Source: Mytilinidion resinicola
Lineage: Eukaryota; Ascomycota; Dothideomycetes; Mytilinidiales; Mytilinidiaceae
Assembly (NCBI RefSeq): GCF_010093595.1
Contig: NW_022985439.1
Coordinates: 1,743,207-1,807,206 of the forward strand
Length of the DNA: 64,000 nt
Direction of reading: 5' to 3'
Of this stretch, positions 20,681 to 33,039 are shown in pieces. Within the stretch, counting starts at the first letter, position 1. Every line of letters starts with the position of its first letter. The position numbers were made by a program, and so were the translations under genes. The notes beneath the pieces were generated by a model that made no database searches, had not been told where the DNA came from, and saw only the letters and a list, made by a program, of their open reading frames with translations.

Positions 20681-23600
20681 TCAGTTCTCGTGACTTCTGA
20701 GCCTCCTCCTTCCAGGCCCTACGCTTGCACTGAAGTTGACCACGGGCAGGTTCTCCCTATCACCGACACCCGGGCCCATACCTGCACCCGCCACCGTCTT
20801 CCGCGTGCCCTTCTTGTTCATTGACTTCATAGGCAGCTTGCTAATGCCGCCATCAATTACTCCTGCATTCGTATTCTGCCGCTTGAGCGGGGGCATGGAA
20901 ACTTTGTCAAGCTCGGAGGGAGTCGCAAGGGTTGATGCCGAAGCGGAGGTTGAAAGGTCGCCCGTAACAATATTCACGTCCAGTTCCCGAAGACTCGGTG
21001 CTGTGCCCGCACTCGTAGCACTGGAAGGTCGAATGTTTGTAGACGCGGCAAAAAGATTTGATCCAATGAGTTCTGTAGGCGAAGAGACAGGGTCGTTAAA
21101 AACCATTCCCTTAGTCGGGCTACGGTTTGAGTCTGACCCTGACTCCGGGCGGCCACGGAGACGCGACAACAACGAGTCATGTGGTTCAGTCCTAGGTAGT
21201 GTAGAAGGAAACGCGTACTGCATGCGTTGGGGAGTCTCTCCGGTAGGAACGTACTCAAACAAGGTCTGGTCTTCGATTCCTGCACGGAGGTCTCGCAGTG
21301 GTGCGCGTATTTCTGCGTCGGAGGCAAGTTGTGGGAGCATAGATTGGAGGGCGGATGTGTGAGATGCCATGTCGGTGTCGAGCTCTTTAACGCGGTCGAA
21401 TGAAGTCGAAAAGTGCTCGTCGATGCTGGAGTAAGATGACTGCACATTGGCGGCCAACGAGCCCAACGAGGAGGTGTGAGCGGCGTGATGAGAATTGTTC
21501 TGGGCGCGGACTCGTGACACGATCTCGTCCAGGGAATGGAGTTGAGTATCCATGTGTGCTTTCTGAGCAGAAACAATCTCCACTGTACTATCATGAACGG
21601 ACGTCGTGGTGTTACGAAGTGAGGTCGTGTGGTCGTTTGCGGCCTGAACTAATTAGCTTAGAACTGTGAATCGCAGAATATCTTCTACTTACGGAAAAGT
21701 CGGCCTTGATCTTCGCCTTCACGTTGTCTCTTGATTTCGTTACGCCACCAATGATATCTTTCGACTTCCCTACCCAATTGTCCATGCCCTGGTTATAAGC
21801 ATTGTGTGTGATGTGATAAGCGGCATGCGAAGAATCGATGCTTTCGTTGACATTAAGCATCTTGCCAGCGAATCGACTTTCTTGTGCCTCCGCTGTCGAG
21901 TTTATTAGGGATGTCATCTGCGTCAGAAGGTTTTGCCGCTCCTCTGCAGCCTTGAGCTTCTCTTCTTCTATTATTTGCGACAGTCGACCTTGCGCAGATG
22001 TGTTGGCCGCCAAAAGAGCCGTATCTGCCTGCACAATTTGTTGTCGGAGTTGATCTGCCTCCGCTTGTTGTTCATGGAGGTGCTTGATCAGGTCCGTGAA
22101 GGTATCCTTAAAATCGCGGCCGAGTCCAATATATGACGAGTGTAGCTATGAGAGCATTAGTAATATGTTTAGACTCTGTTTCGTATCGCACGAGTCATAA
22201 TTACCTGGGTATGGAATGCGTCCAGCTCCGTCACAATTCCCGCAGAAATCTTTTGAGCAGCAGCTGATAGGTCATCGAGACCAGCTCCAACCTTCTCTTT
22301 GACATCTTCTCGTAGCGTCTTGATCTCTTCCAGCACTTCGTTCATATCATCTCTGGCCTTGGCAGTTTGTTCATTCACCTCCGTTTTGGAAGACTCGAAG
22401 GACTTCACCTTCTCCTGTAGAAACGCTTGTGAAGTTCCGAGTTTCAACAGCTCATCCTGAACAAATCCTTGCATCCGAAATGCTAAAGTTTGCATCAACT
22501 GGTCTTGCTGAGCTTGGAACTCAGCAATGCGGTTCTCCACGACAAGTGTCGTTTCCGAAACTTCGGACTGCGTCGAAGTCCAGTGCTTCCGGTTTTCGGA
22601 TTGGAGATCGGATCTACGGCGCAGCTTGGAGTGCAGCCCACCAATATCAGTCGTCGTCTTCCCTAGGGCAGATATCAAGTCGTGGCCAATGGTAACCAGT
22701 TCCTCCTCTGTCTTCTCATGGGCTCTCCTCATCGTAGTTTCGTCAGCCAGATTCTGTCGGGTATGTGCCAGAACTACTTCGGTCTTCTCCAGCAGACTCT
22801 TCGTGCCCTCCAGAACTAATTTCGTCGCGTCGTTATCCTTCTTCATGCTGTTGAAGCTGCTTGTAAGAGAGAACAGCTCCTGAACCTTGTTTCGAAGGTT
22901 CACTTCCATAGTCTCAATCTTGTCGCGCTGCTCCTCGCTAAGAATTCTTCTCGACTCGCTTTCAGTCATGATTTCTTCATACGACTCTTGAGTAAGATAG
23001 ACACCATTACGTTGACGGGTTGCTATGAGCTCGCTCTTCAACTTCTCGATCTCGCCTGTGAACTCTCTAAGAAGGGTTTTCTTCGAGACCATCTGATTGA
23101 TTTGTGGCTTGTTTCGGATGTTCTTCGCTCGGAATGCATAATCCAGAGTGGAAATCGTCTCCTCAAGATTACTCTTCGCTGGTGATAATGTGGCGATGAT
23201 ACACGTCTTAGTTCGTCCGCCTAAGGAGTCTTGTAAAAGACGCGTCAACTTGGATTCTCGATACGGAATATGGGATCCTCGTTCGACCAGGGCATTGATA
23301 ACACGGCCTAGGGTTAACAAGCTCTTGTTTATGAGACCTGCTTCTGCGGCGCGCTTGTTCTCGGCTCCACTGCGTTGGATGTTCTCACTGCCAGCCAAAT
23401 CGACCAGGTTGAGTTTTCCGGCGCTAATGAAATCTTCTCCAGTGTCGCTTGTTCGCTTGATGTAGATTGTGACTGTGAAAACGGTGTGACTTCGGGAACT
23501 TAGGTCATTGCATTTCGTCGCTGCAACTTGGCGCTTGTGACTTCCTTCGCGTAGAAGTTGAATTCCTTTGGCGGCGGACTTGATGTGCGATTCTTCCACG

Positions 23601-24418
23601 CCCTGGACCATCGTGGAGCTGTGACCCTTCTTGCTGTTGTCTTCGTAAATTTTTAGCTTGACACCGTCGTCTGGCGAGAGGAGATCCCGAAGTTCTTCAT
23701 TATACAATTCGATGAAGGAACACTTCACTGAATGCTCTGAGTCTTCACTTTCGAGTTTGTTGAATAAAGAATACAGAGCTCGCGGGATGATGCCAGCCGC
23801 ATCTGGCTGAGGAAGCATGTCGGAAATGTCGCCGGACATGGTATATGTTTTGCCAGTTCCAGTTTGGCCATACGCAAAGATAGTACAATTAAAGCCACTT
23901 AGTACCTGGGAAGACTGTTAGCTTGCTCTCAGAGTGCAATCTTATGTGCATACCTCATCAAGTATAGGCGCAACTACTTCATCGAAGATAATGCCCTGAT
24001 CTGCAGCGGGCGAAAACACCTTGTCGAAGGAGTACGTCTTGTTACTCAGTGCACTGGGGCCCATGGAAAGGCCGACGGTCTTTCCCTTGATTCCATCTGT
24101 CGATACCACGACGCCACTATTCTCGCGGACCTCGCGATCATTACGGCCTCGACACCGGACAACAACATTGATATTCGTCTCTTCGCCGCCGTCATTCTCA
24201 AAATCTCTTTCTTTCCTTTTTCCTCCAACCTGCGATGTTGCTGGCGATCGGGCTCGTGAAGCGTTGGTTGCAAAAGATGCGACGGAATCGGTAGGTGAGG
24301 CTCGACCGTTCAGTGCAGGTGTGCCAGAGCGACCGCGCATGTTCAGTGGAGGGCGAGTGCTGGGGCGCATTGTGGGAACCTTCTTGGGTGGATGGACGCC
24401 CCGAGGAAGACCGGACAT
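20681..24418 (-). CDS. kinesin-5 motor protein (BimC/Cut7/Eg5 type)
   Basis: Plus-end-directed homotetrameric kinesin that slides antiparallel spindle microtubules apart; normally essential for bipolar spindles. The model has 1193 aa. Exons on the minus strand: 23954-24418, 22205-23905, 21693-22145, 20681-21643, all in phase. The motor domain follows a ~90-residue basic Ser/Pro/Arg tail. The P-loop GQTGTGKT is at about 168-175, followed by switch I NDLSSRSH, switch II DLAGSE and the neck after IRNKPQINQ. A long helical/coiled-coil stalk spans about 430-950. Near residue 1000 the BimC box YVPTGETPQR contains the Thr-Pro Cdk1 site used for spindle targeting. The start is the ATG at 24418; the longer open frame has no upstream ATG. 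Length and order match Aspergillus BimC. Confidence 0.96.
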
Positions 24419-25003
24419 ATTCAAGGTTGAATATGGGGGTGGTGCTGTGTGGTTAGCAATGCTCGTGGAGAGTTGACGCTGTAAACATGCCAGCCCCGGT
24501 TTGTTTTGGTCAACAGGGAACCGCGCCAAGCAGACAGGGCTCCTTCCTTATCTTATCGCCATCACGTGCCCGCTCCACCGTCTGTCTTCTGGACATCTTT
24601 CACCCTCGTGCCTCATTCACTCTGGAGCCTTCAAGTATCCAATAACTCACTGATTCACATAGACAGTGGCAAGCACGCTCTTTGACCTAGTCGCCTCGTG
24701 GTAACAGCTCAAACCTCCAGCCAAACGTTCGCACATTCCTGCTCAACTACCAATCTCCCCGCCTTAAAGCTACCGAAGATCCCAAGGCACCGACTACAAA
24801 GCTCTATAGAAGAATCTAGGTGGTCGACTATAGCCCTTTGACCCTTTTCGCTTTGCACCACATCATGTTCTAAGCTGTGGCCCCTATGACTCCACGTTTG
24901 TTGTCTCACCTGCCTCGTGAACGCTGCACGAGGATACAGTACCAACTCCGGCCCTCACTATACACCCAACACCCCCAAGGACCACTCCGCATTCGGGTGA
25001 GAT
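24419..25003. promoter_or_regulatory. divergent promoter region, kinesin-5/PHAF1
   Basis: A 585-bp spacer between divergent start codons. A CACGTG core occurs near 24564. No gene is seen. Confidence 0.5.
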
Positions 25004-26671
25004 ATGGACAACGTAGATAATACCACGATGCAAGTGGTTCCTGGCCGCTCAGTGGGCTTTATGAGTACGTTCACAGCTCCGATACCGCACCACACCCTCG
25101 TTCAAGCTTCCATTTGCTAATAACTGCTAAGAACAGCCCTGGGATGCTCGCTTCATGAAACTCTCACCACCATCAAAACCGAAGTGAAAGCTTTCCCGAA
25201 ATTCGAACTATACCACGACCTCGACCAACCCATCATCACGCCGATCCACCTCGTTCTCCCTGAGAATGGGCTGCGCCTCCAGTTTGATGGACCCGATCAA
25301 CGACTCAGACTTATCGAAATCCGAGATTTTGTGAAGGCCAAGCTAGTATATAAGGACGTAGAGGTGTTCAAAGCGCCGGACGGAGCTGGTGGGGTTATGT
25401 CAGGACCCGCGGGCCCAAGGTTTAGGCATATCTATGACAAGCTGTTGGGACCTACCTACGGCGGTGAATACCTCCCGCCGAAGGACGAGGGAGAGGCGCG
25501 AGGGATATACAACCTTTCATATCCGGGAATTGCCTTCAACTTTCCAGTGCAGCACTCTGCCTTTTCGCCCAAGAAAGACTTTATCTCATTACTCTCGTCC
25601 TCGGCGACTGGGCCTGCGACTTCTATGGCGGTTTTCAGCGGAGAATCCTGGCAAAAGGCACGCGGAACCCTGTTCACAGCGATTCCACCCAACCCAAGAT
25701 CTCTTACTCTTGCAGGGAAGGGCAAGGATGGTGGTCCGGACGAAGTTGAAATTGCGAGAATACATGGCGAAGGCAGGATAGAACTGGTTCGACGTTCTAG
25801 CTCATCTTTCTGGCTCATCTTAAGCGAAACAACGCCTCAGGACCTTATCATGGAACTTGGCGCACCTGACTCAATCTACCGGAAGAACGACCACAGGTTG
25901 TCCATTCACAAAGAAAGGCGGGCGAGTGACGCATCAGAGAACTCATCCGGGGGTATTTCACGTGATGGACACGATGATGGCTTGGACTCCGATCACGGCT
26001 CAATAGTCGGCACTGATAATGAGGATGAATGGGAGGACGACGACGATATGGTTGCTGAGGCTAACGAGCGAGAGGTGGCCGCCGCAGAACACTTCTACAA
26101 CTACTACCATCACGGATTCGACATTCTGATCTCGCAACCTACGCAGATCTCGCCGGCATCGCCTACATCAGAACGTCGGGAACTTGACGAGAACGAAGAG
26201 GGCGCACTTAGCGTTCAGCCCTTGAATCACCTAACGGCCACCAAGATTATCTTCCACGGTAACATCCCAGGCTCCTACCAATTCAACCGCCACCGCCGGA
26301 GCCGATGGACGTTAGAGCATGTCCCATCGGGACAGTACAAAGACCCTCTTAACTCAGAGATGCGTTTTGCAGATATTTCAGGGCGGCTGAGAGAGGTCTT
26401 CAAATCGTACTACGAAAGTGAAGAGGAAGAGCGACTACAGCAACGTGGGATGGCGTTAAACCGAGGCTGGGGTGATAGTCCGGGGAGTAGTTGTGAACTT
26501 CTCGGTGGCTGGGAAGATGCATCTGGGATGAAGAAGAAGTTCGCGAATGCGTCTTCCGTGAACACAGATGCCGCAGACGGTAGTGTGGGGAACGTGGAGC
26601 TTTTCGGTTTCCCGGGTATGATCTTCGAGGTGCTGAAGAACGGAGCTGTGGGGTGTTTGACCGTCTATTGA
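25004..26671 (+). CDS. UPF0183 / PHAF1-type protein
   Basis: 531-aa member of the UPF0183 family. The human homologue PHAF1 (C16orf70) acts at autophagic membranes; the fungal role is little defined. Exons: 25004-25064 and 25137-26671. The 72-bp intron (GTACGT...CAG) splits the threonine codon in FMTLGCSLHE. Conserved features are the start (VVPGRSVGFMTLGCSLHETL), YHDLDQPIITPI with LRLQFDGPDQRLRLIEI, YPGIAFNFP, YNYYHHGFDILIS and a C-terminal FPGMIFEVLKNGAVGCLTV. A Ser/Asp/Glu-rich insertion (about residues 295-340) is a fungal-style disordered loop. Probably single-copy housekeeping. Confidence 0.9.
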
Positions 26672-27346
26672 GTTCGGTCTACTTACTCGCATGGGTCGTC
26701 GCTGCTGTCATAATGATGCATGGGGCATCTGGACAGGGCGTCGTCTGGTCGCATTTCGTTACGGTGTTTGGAGTACCTGACTAAAGGCATATGGGGAGGG
26801 ACCATGCATGTTGATTACCTTAGATTCTAATTAAGAATACCCATCACTACGTTCCTGGTATCTAGTACCCGCAGTAGCGTCATACATCAATAGATGACAC
26901 CCGCTCAACCTGTGCGATATAGTCCTTCAGACGCTTTATTACCCCAATCACTTGCCTAGTGGTGTACACAGCTATAACACAGCACGTGAGTGCGGAGGAT
27001 TCCTGATAAGACGCGCCACCCATATTGAGCTTCTAGGACGGGAAGGTGGGATATCCAGATTCTCAGGTATGACGAGCGTTCAAGTGTGGTCTCGCTAATG
27101 TCATCAAGTACTCTGCCCGTGTGTACACCTGCCACTGCATGGAGTGCTTAACAAATTTGTACATAGCCCAAAGGCGAAGAGCATCTATTTTCTTTTTAGA
27201 TCCCTGAAAAAGTATTGAAGCAATCCAAGCAGTAGCAGACAGGTGTACACACGAGACAACTTATTCTAGAATTAATGTGCCGCTTTTTCCATGCCCCGCA
27301 TGGATGATATCCTCACATCTCTTTCAAAACATCGAGAGCATATCAA

Positions 27347-27890
27347 GGGACTTCGGACGGTGGTAAAACGGGGTATACATTAGTACGGGTGTGGGTACGG
27401 AGGTCTGCATCCATTGCTTGATGTGTTTCATTGATATGCGATCTCAGACTAGTTGAGAAGTTAGAGGGAGGTTTCAGCCGCTTGGCATCCGGGCATATAG
27501 GTTTGAAGGGGCTCATGAGTGCGGTTAAGGCTACTGTACACTTGCTTGATGCTATTAGAGGGGCCTCAACGAGCTTAGCAGTCAGTCAAAAGCATGAGCT
27601 TCTGTTTCGTCCCGTTCTATGATCACCGATCGAGGGACTTCAGACGGTGGTATAATGGGATATACTGTACAGCAATTGTCCAGAGGGTACATCCATAATC
27701 TGATCTCATTCTCGAACTAAGTCGAAGCTAAGATACCAAACACAGTATTCATGACATCAGAAGGGATCTAGTACACTGGCGTAGCGCTATTTGAGGTGCC
27801 TCGGCGAGGTCAGTAGTTGGACATGATGATACGCGCACGTCTTGCTCAGACGTGCGATAGTGTATTTAAGAACCTCGGACGGTGGTGGAG
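27347..27890 (+). repeat. degenerate tandem repeats with GGACGGTGG core
   Basis: The motif GGGACTTCGGACGGTGGTAA at 27347 recurs as GGGACTTCAGACGGTGGTAT at 27634 and as AACCTCGGACGGTGGTGG at 27871. Similarity continues beyond the motif: a GCGATCTCAGACTAGTTGAG-like segment follows both of the first two. Unit lengths are therefore about 285 and 235 bp. The core is the reverse complement of the end motif of the hairpin repeats at 18551, 30326 and 33202, so all belong to one family. Confidence 0.6.
27834..27856. repeat. perfect hairpin
   Basis: CGCACGTCT, a 5-nt loop TGCTC, then AGACGTGCG. The 9-bp stem is perfect. It lies within the tandem repeat region; its function is unknown. Confidence 0.7.
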
Positions 27891-28148
27891 TGGCTTAAGC
27901 TAGAGTTTGTGTTCGTGTTTGTGTTCATGATTAGTCGTTTGCATAGAAATGAAGACCGTAGGCTATTGAAAAGGGTAATATTTGTGATGTCGCTGATGTG
28001 TTCTTGCGCTGAATCCGATCCAATGTTCAAAGGCTCCACCATACAAAGGACAATGATACTTTGCATCTCGAGATTAAACATTTTCAAAAGTCAACAGATG
28101 AGAAATTGAGAGATGGCACCTTCCCTATTGTATAGCTACTGCGTCTCG

Positions 28149-28376
28149 TCATAGATATCCGCACACTGTTCGGCCACCGCTTGTCGTGCCTCGTGGTATT
28201 TTCAGAATATTGGTTCAGACGGAAGTCCCGCCTTTTGAACTGGTAAACTCGTCAGGCTGCCCCAGGCAGCGGCAAAGGAGTGTACATAGATTGGAAATGT
28301 GATCTGTCGCCCTCGGTTTCTGAAAATACCTCGACGCACCACAAGCGGTGACAGAACAGTGTGCGGATATCTATGA
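28149..28376. mobile_element. 228-bp inverted-repeat (MITE-like) element
   Basis: The arms 28149-28205 and 28320-28376 are inverted copies, 57 bp each with about 5 mismatches; both begin TCATAGATATCCGCACACTG read inwards. They flank a ~114-bp centre without a gene. No clear target duplication is visible. The structure fits a non-autonomous DNA transposon. I know of no matching family. Confidence 0.7.
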
Positions 28377-28541
28377 TATCGCACTGCACGCAAGCGCTTT
28401 GAATATGCTCGTTGTGGAAGAAAAGTAACTCAATATTGCCAACGAATTAAAGGTGTAGCGGCGACTACGGGTATCTAGAAGAGAACGGAGAGGACTTAAG
28501 AGAGAAATGAAATGGAACAAAAAAAGTACTCGGTAACAGGA

Positions 28542-29962
28542 TTATGACGGTGGAGTCAAAGGACTGATCATAGGGCATTTCCCCCTTGGGTAGTGAGAAA
28601 GCTTGTCTCTTTTCGACTCCCGTTCGTCAACCGGCTCAACGGACATGTCATCTCGCGTTCGTTTCCGATTTGGCCCCAGGAAGCTGCTGTCAGATTCAGG
28701 TGTTGGGTGCTGTTGCATCCTGTGAAGCCGTTTCCGTCTAACGATATTCTTCCATTGTTGGCAAGCTTGGAGGGCCAGCGCAGCGCGCCTGAAGTGCCGC
28801 ACTCGGGCTGGTTTTATGCCCATCCAATCGATACTACGCACCCCAATCATAGCTTTGTTGTTGAAAGCTTCTGAGAGGTGTCGTGTTAGCAGCTGAATTT
28901 GCTCGCAATTGAGCTTCTCGTCGCGTATAGCAAACCTCAACGTGAGGTAACCGCCAGGAGGTGGCCGACGTTTGCGTGTCTGGTCGCTTTCTGGTTTGAG
29001 CGGGCAGAGACGGATGTGGCGCTCATGATGCCTCAGCCTATTCCATAAGACAGAGAGAGTGTCTCGGCGGTTCGGGTGTAGATTGATTCGTTGGGTTAGG
29101 TGAAAGGTCGTGAAGGATCGATCTGGGAACTCCACCAGAAGCTCTTTCATAGAGTCTATCAGAGCTCGTGTGAAAGAGTTCTCGCCGGGACTCGCCGTTG
29201 TCCCATCCAATCCGCAGGCGCTGAGCAGCTCATATGTCCTTGTGTCCTCTTTCGCTGACTTGGTTAGATTGCTAGAGAAGCAGGTATCGAGGATGGTGAG
29301 AACATCTCCATCAACATTTTCGTCGCGAAGAGCTTCTTCAGCCTTATCCCAATTGGCCTGCGCGGCGATATTAAGTCCTCTTTTCACGCTTAGATTCGTA
29401 GTAGCCGTCAGCTCCAGGTATTTCCCGTGTTCTCTGTATACGCCGTGGCCCGTATAATATACAATCATGAGATTATCCGGGCCATCGCTCTCCTCGACGA
29501 AGGCGCTGATATGACGGTTGAGCTGATGTTGAGGCTTCTTCCGCACGTTCAGTTCTACGATGCGCGTTTTGTAATGGAAGGAGTCGCGAAAAAGGGTGTC
29601 GAGCTCGATAACCTTGACCGTATGTCAGCCAATGATGCATGCATAGCTAGGCCGCGAATGGGTACCTCTGCACCTGTCTTTAACTCGTCCAGCTCGTCGC
29701 TCCACTTGATTATCAGGACAGAAACATTCCGATAATAGGCCGGAAGATTCATGTTCTTTGCTATGGCTTCATCCCACCAGAGTTGCATCTCGGAGGATGC
29801 ATTCCGCGCCTTCTTCTGCTCATTAGACAGGAAGTTCTGGGAGTTTGCGGGGGAACCGTCGTCGTTGGTGCTGGGTCCTTCAGGCTCGACGGATTGTATG
29901 TTGGCGTGAATCACCCGGTTTCCAAGGGGAAATGGTTCGGTTGGGGATGATTCGGGCTCCAT
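28542..29962 (-). CDS. caspase-like (metacaspase-type, C14) protease
   Basis: Predicted cysteine protease or pseudoprotease of the caspase/metacaspase fold, 455 aa. Exons on the minus strand: 29666-29962 and 28542-29612. The 53-bp intron ends in AAG, forced by frame. The catalytic pair is visible: His in VYYTGHGVY and Cys in LTILDTCFSS. The preceding LFRDSFHYKTRIVELNV strand-helix unit and the C-terminal half (LTLRFAIRDE) fit this fold. The ~95-residue N-terminus is acidic/Ser-rich and not the QQ-repeat prodomain of canonical fungal metacaspases. The last ~50 residues are basic. Fungal genes of this type often sit with STAND/NLR genes and are linked to regulated cell death, a parallel relevant to the NACHT gene at 44 kb. 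The substrate is unknown. Confidence 0.85.
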
Positions 29963-30766
29963 GGCGAGGCAGAACAGGCAATGAGAGGGGCATTGGTCAG
30001 AGGCATCGCGCAGCCTTAAAGGCGAGGCCAAAGCCGCACCTGAAGTATTGGCCCCCAAACACCCGTCAGCCCCCAATTTCGAACCCAGCAGACGCCAGGG
30101 GGCTGTGACCACCTGTGAGGGAACCTCGAGTTGTTTTACAAGTGTATCAGCCGCAGACAGTTCGATAATGCTGTCTTTGAACTATTCAAACTTCGAGGAC
30201 GCTCATCGCCTCAGCCACTTGCGAGACTAAATTCCTAGAACAGAACACCTCATGTAGCCGCTAGCCCACCAGACGACCAATGCGAGATGGATCCTGCTCT
30301 CCGCTGAACAGGAAAGGGCAATTCAACACCGTCTGAGGTGGCTCAGAGAGCTATCAGGCTTGCCAGAGCTGGCATTTTACGCATAACAATAACATGTCGG
30401 AGGACCTCAAGCGGCGCTAAACCAGCGTACACAAGCACCGAAACAATGTGTACCTCAAGGATAAGAAGCTTCAAGTCACTATATGTTCCACGGAGCCTGC
30501 CACGCGTACGGCCTGGCGGGCGGGAACGGCCCCAAGCCTTGTGCCACAGCCGGTCACCAGGCTGTCAGACGCGGCTGTGCAAATCCATCTCCATTTGCGA
30601 GCATCCCGTTCAAGAGTCAAGGCAGCTGTGCTAGGAGGCCGTCAACAAGTTGCCCTGCTTTTAAAGAGACGGCAGCTCGAACTCTCCTAGCCTCGCAAAT
30701 TTCTGCAAGGCTATCACTCACGCAACGCCTTTCTTGAGAACATCGCCCACCTATCTGCAATAGAAT
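29963..30766. other. intergenic with hairpin repeat copy B
   Basis: About 800 bp between the caspase-like gene and the SH3-like gene. It contains the repeat at 30326-30417. No credible gene. Confidence 0.45.
30326..30417. repeat. short hairpin repeat, copy B
   Basis: CACCGTCTGAGGT on the left and ACCTCAAGCGGCGC on the right are inverted copies. The whole unit aligns with the copy at 18551-18643, and both are followed by a GTACACAA motif. Confidence 0.7.
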
Positions 30767-31264
30767 ATGCAAGCACACGAGCAAGAGGCGGGCCCCGCCT
30801 ACCCCCAAGCGGCAAAGGATGAGGCGTCAGCGGCCCAGCCAAATCAAGTCGATGACTCGCAAAGCATTACGGAAGACCTCACGTCCCCAGGAGAGACCAT
30901 TCCTGATGAGAAGTCGGATGTTGCGCTTGACCCCAACGCTCCAGACGTAAGATGCATTTTGCGAGACAGTCAGAGGCAAACACTGACTCTTACCAGCAAT
31001 CCAGGAAATTCTCGAAACATGATCCCGTGCACATGATGGTATTATCCACAGCCAGTCTTCATGCCCTGGTCACGCCACTAATAGACGTTGTAGGTTATTG
31101 CCCAAGGCGTAAGGATGAAGAAGAACTTCACCGTGTACAAGAGCCAGGTCAACTGGTCCCGGTCTTATTGGGAGTACCAACTGAAGGACTCATCAGGCGC
31201 TCTGTACAACAGCGGAGCTTGGGTGCGTGAGAGGGATCTAAAGGCAGAGAGCAGGCAGAGGTGA
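30767..31264 (+). CDS. small SH3-barrel-like hypothetical protein
   Basis: 130-aa protein assembled from exons 30767-30946, 30997-31038 (42 nt) and 31094-31264. All junctions are GT...AG and phase 0. The N-terminal ~60 residues are acidic and disordered. The rest (KFSKHDPVHMM, MKKNFTVYKSQ, YWEYQLKDSSGALYNSG, WVRERDL) has the alternation of a small beta barrel like those of chromo/Tudor/SH3-like fungal modules. I do not recognise a named family and do not assign a function. It lies directly upstream of the DUF6594 gene on the same strand. Confidence 0.65.
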
Positions 31265-31540
31265 GCGAGCCTCGGGGACCAAAATTGCTGCGCCACCTGT
31301 GCCACCTTTTGCGCGGCGGATTTCGTTTTATAGGCAGCCACAACGAGGCGTGAGACCGGTGTAATTGGATCCGAGAGGCGGTCAGATCCATGCAGAGCTG
31401 AGCCCCGATGATGGATGTGACATCCCCCACCCGCTGCTTAAGATACTGAATTGGCCTCTTCTGCGCCAGAAGTTGCTACCAAAAGTTTTGCTTGTATTTC
31501 CCGTTGTTTTAGTTGTCATTGCGACCGTGCTAGCCGCAAT

Positions 31541-33039
31541 ATGGCCCCCTCCCGATCAATGACTGGCGATACCTTCGTCCCGGAGAAACGCCCATTTGAC
31601 TCTCAATCCCCAACTTCACCCACTGATACTATCATGACCGGAGATACGATGCGAGGAGATGCTATAATTGATATCCAAGAGGGCGATCGCTCCTCAAGAA
31701 CCTCGAGAACCCCTTCTGTTGCCAATACTAGTTCTATCAACGAAACTCCACTGCCTGGTTAGAACTTCCTGTTCTGGCTTCCCTATCATATTGAGAGGCC
31801 GCTCGCTATATAGAAGCTAACACTATCACAGAAAGGGAGAAGAAGACATTCATGAGAAAACTGACCGGCCCTTTCAAAGGAGAGCCAGAACCTGAGGACG
31901 TTACAGAAACGAATACACGAATATGTAAGCCACGCGCAGGGCTGACTGCCTGGCATACACTGAAGCCCAACAGTAGAGAACACGCCCAATGGATTCCCGC
32001 GCTTGGCAGCCTTTCAGTCCAGCGAGGCCAACTTCGCTCTTTATCGAAGCTTCTCCTACCTACACAGCAGGGGTACGTCGACCGTATTATTTCTTTCAAA
32101 GGAGGTTTTAATAATCAAATGTAGTCCTCCTCGACCTACAAGACGAGATCACGTGTCTCGAAAAGGAGCTTGATGACCTTGACTGGGATGACTTTGATAG
32201 CGACCCCGACCGCCTACAATCACGAGAGATAGATGTCGCAAAGGCGAGCAGAGACGACCCAGACAGGAGAAATAGGCGAACGATCTTGGGTGAAATTCGC
32301 ACAAAACTAATGGAATATGGTAAGCGTAGTCATCGTGATACATGACTCATTACTAAACATGTGCTAGATGAGGTGTTGATCAAAGCAAGAACTCTGGAAT
32401 CTTTTCAGCGTCCCTCTGACCGGAACTACCGTAGCGTGCGACGCTATCACCACAACACGAAGCCCCTAATGGACTCAGAGATGGACTCTATACGTAGCAA
32501 GGAAGACATCATCAGCCTCCGTGACGGAAGAGAATGGGCCAGCTTTGATGGTGGTGTTGAGTCAATGCTTCAGCAAACCGATCGCTTTCTCAAGGTACGT
32601 CATCCGTGAGCTCTGAGGGCCTTACCGAAGCTCACACTCGCAGCGGCTGCTTCGCACTAAAGAGCCTCCCCTTCAAGCTTGGCTCCGGACCCCCGAGCTC
32701 CAGGAAAAGACCAAGAACAAATACATCAACTTCTACTCATCCTCAAGAGTCGACAAATTCGTTGGAATACTCATTACCTTCGTCATCTTCGTACTCCTCG
32801 TTCTACCCATCATGGCCATGTACCGTCTTACGACCCCATCAAGCCCGAGATCAGTTGTAGACGCAGTAGGAGTTCTCATTGTATTTACTCTCCTGTTTTC
32901 TGCGGCGATGTCAATGCTCACGAAAGCGGCTCGACACGAGCTATTCGCCGCGTCTGCTGCTTATTGCGCAATATTGGTGGTATTCATTGGGAACTTCAGT
33001 GGCCCAAATAACTTGTCCCCTGCTCCATCTATGTCATAG
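31541..33039 (+). CDS. DUF6594 membrane protein
   Basis: 408-aa protein with the fungal DUF6594 architecture. Exons: 31541-31757, 31832-31924, 31974-32072, 32125-32319, 32368-32594, 32644-33039, all in phase. A disordered Ser/Thr-rich N-terminus is followed by the family start NGFPRLAAFQSSEANFALYR, the helical VLLDLQDEITCLEKELDDLD and the LLRTKEPPLQAWLRTPE segment. Three C-terminal membrane segments follow: FVGILITFVIFVLLVLPIM, VVDAVGVLIVFTLLFSAAMS and LFAASAAYCAILVVFIG. Members of this group are numerous in Pezizomycotina and are often found near STAND genes; their function is unresolved. The splice model is supported by the continuity of the conserved block across three introns. Confidence 0.88.

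Larger units (their letters stand above)
26672..28541. other. gene-free, repeat-rich stretch
   Basis: About 1.9 kb with no credible gene. It holds degenerate tandem units sharing GGACTTCNGACGGTGGT, a perfect 9-bp-stem palindrome, several GTGTACAC palindromes (for example near 26963, 27123 and 27242) and a 228-bp inverted-repeat element. It marks the left edge of the accessory region. Confidence 0.6.

Noticed and set aside
20974..21594. 206-codon frame overlapping the last kinesin exon
   Set aside because: Same strand, shifted frame. The kinesin frame carries the BimC box.
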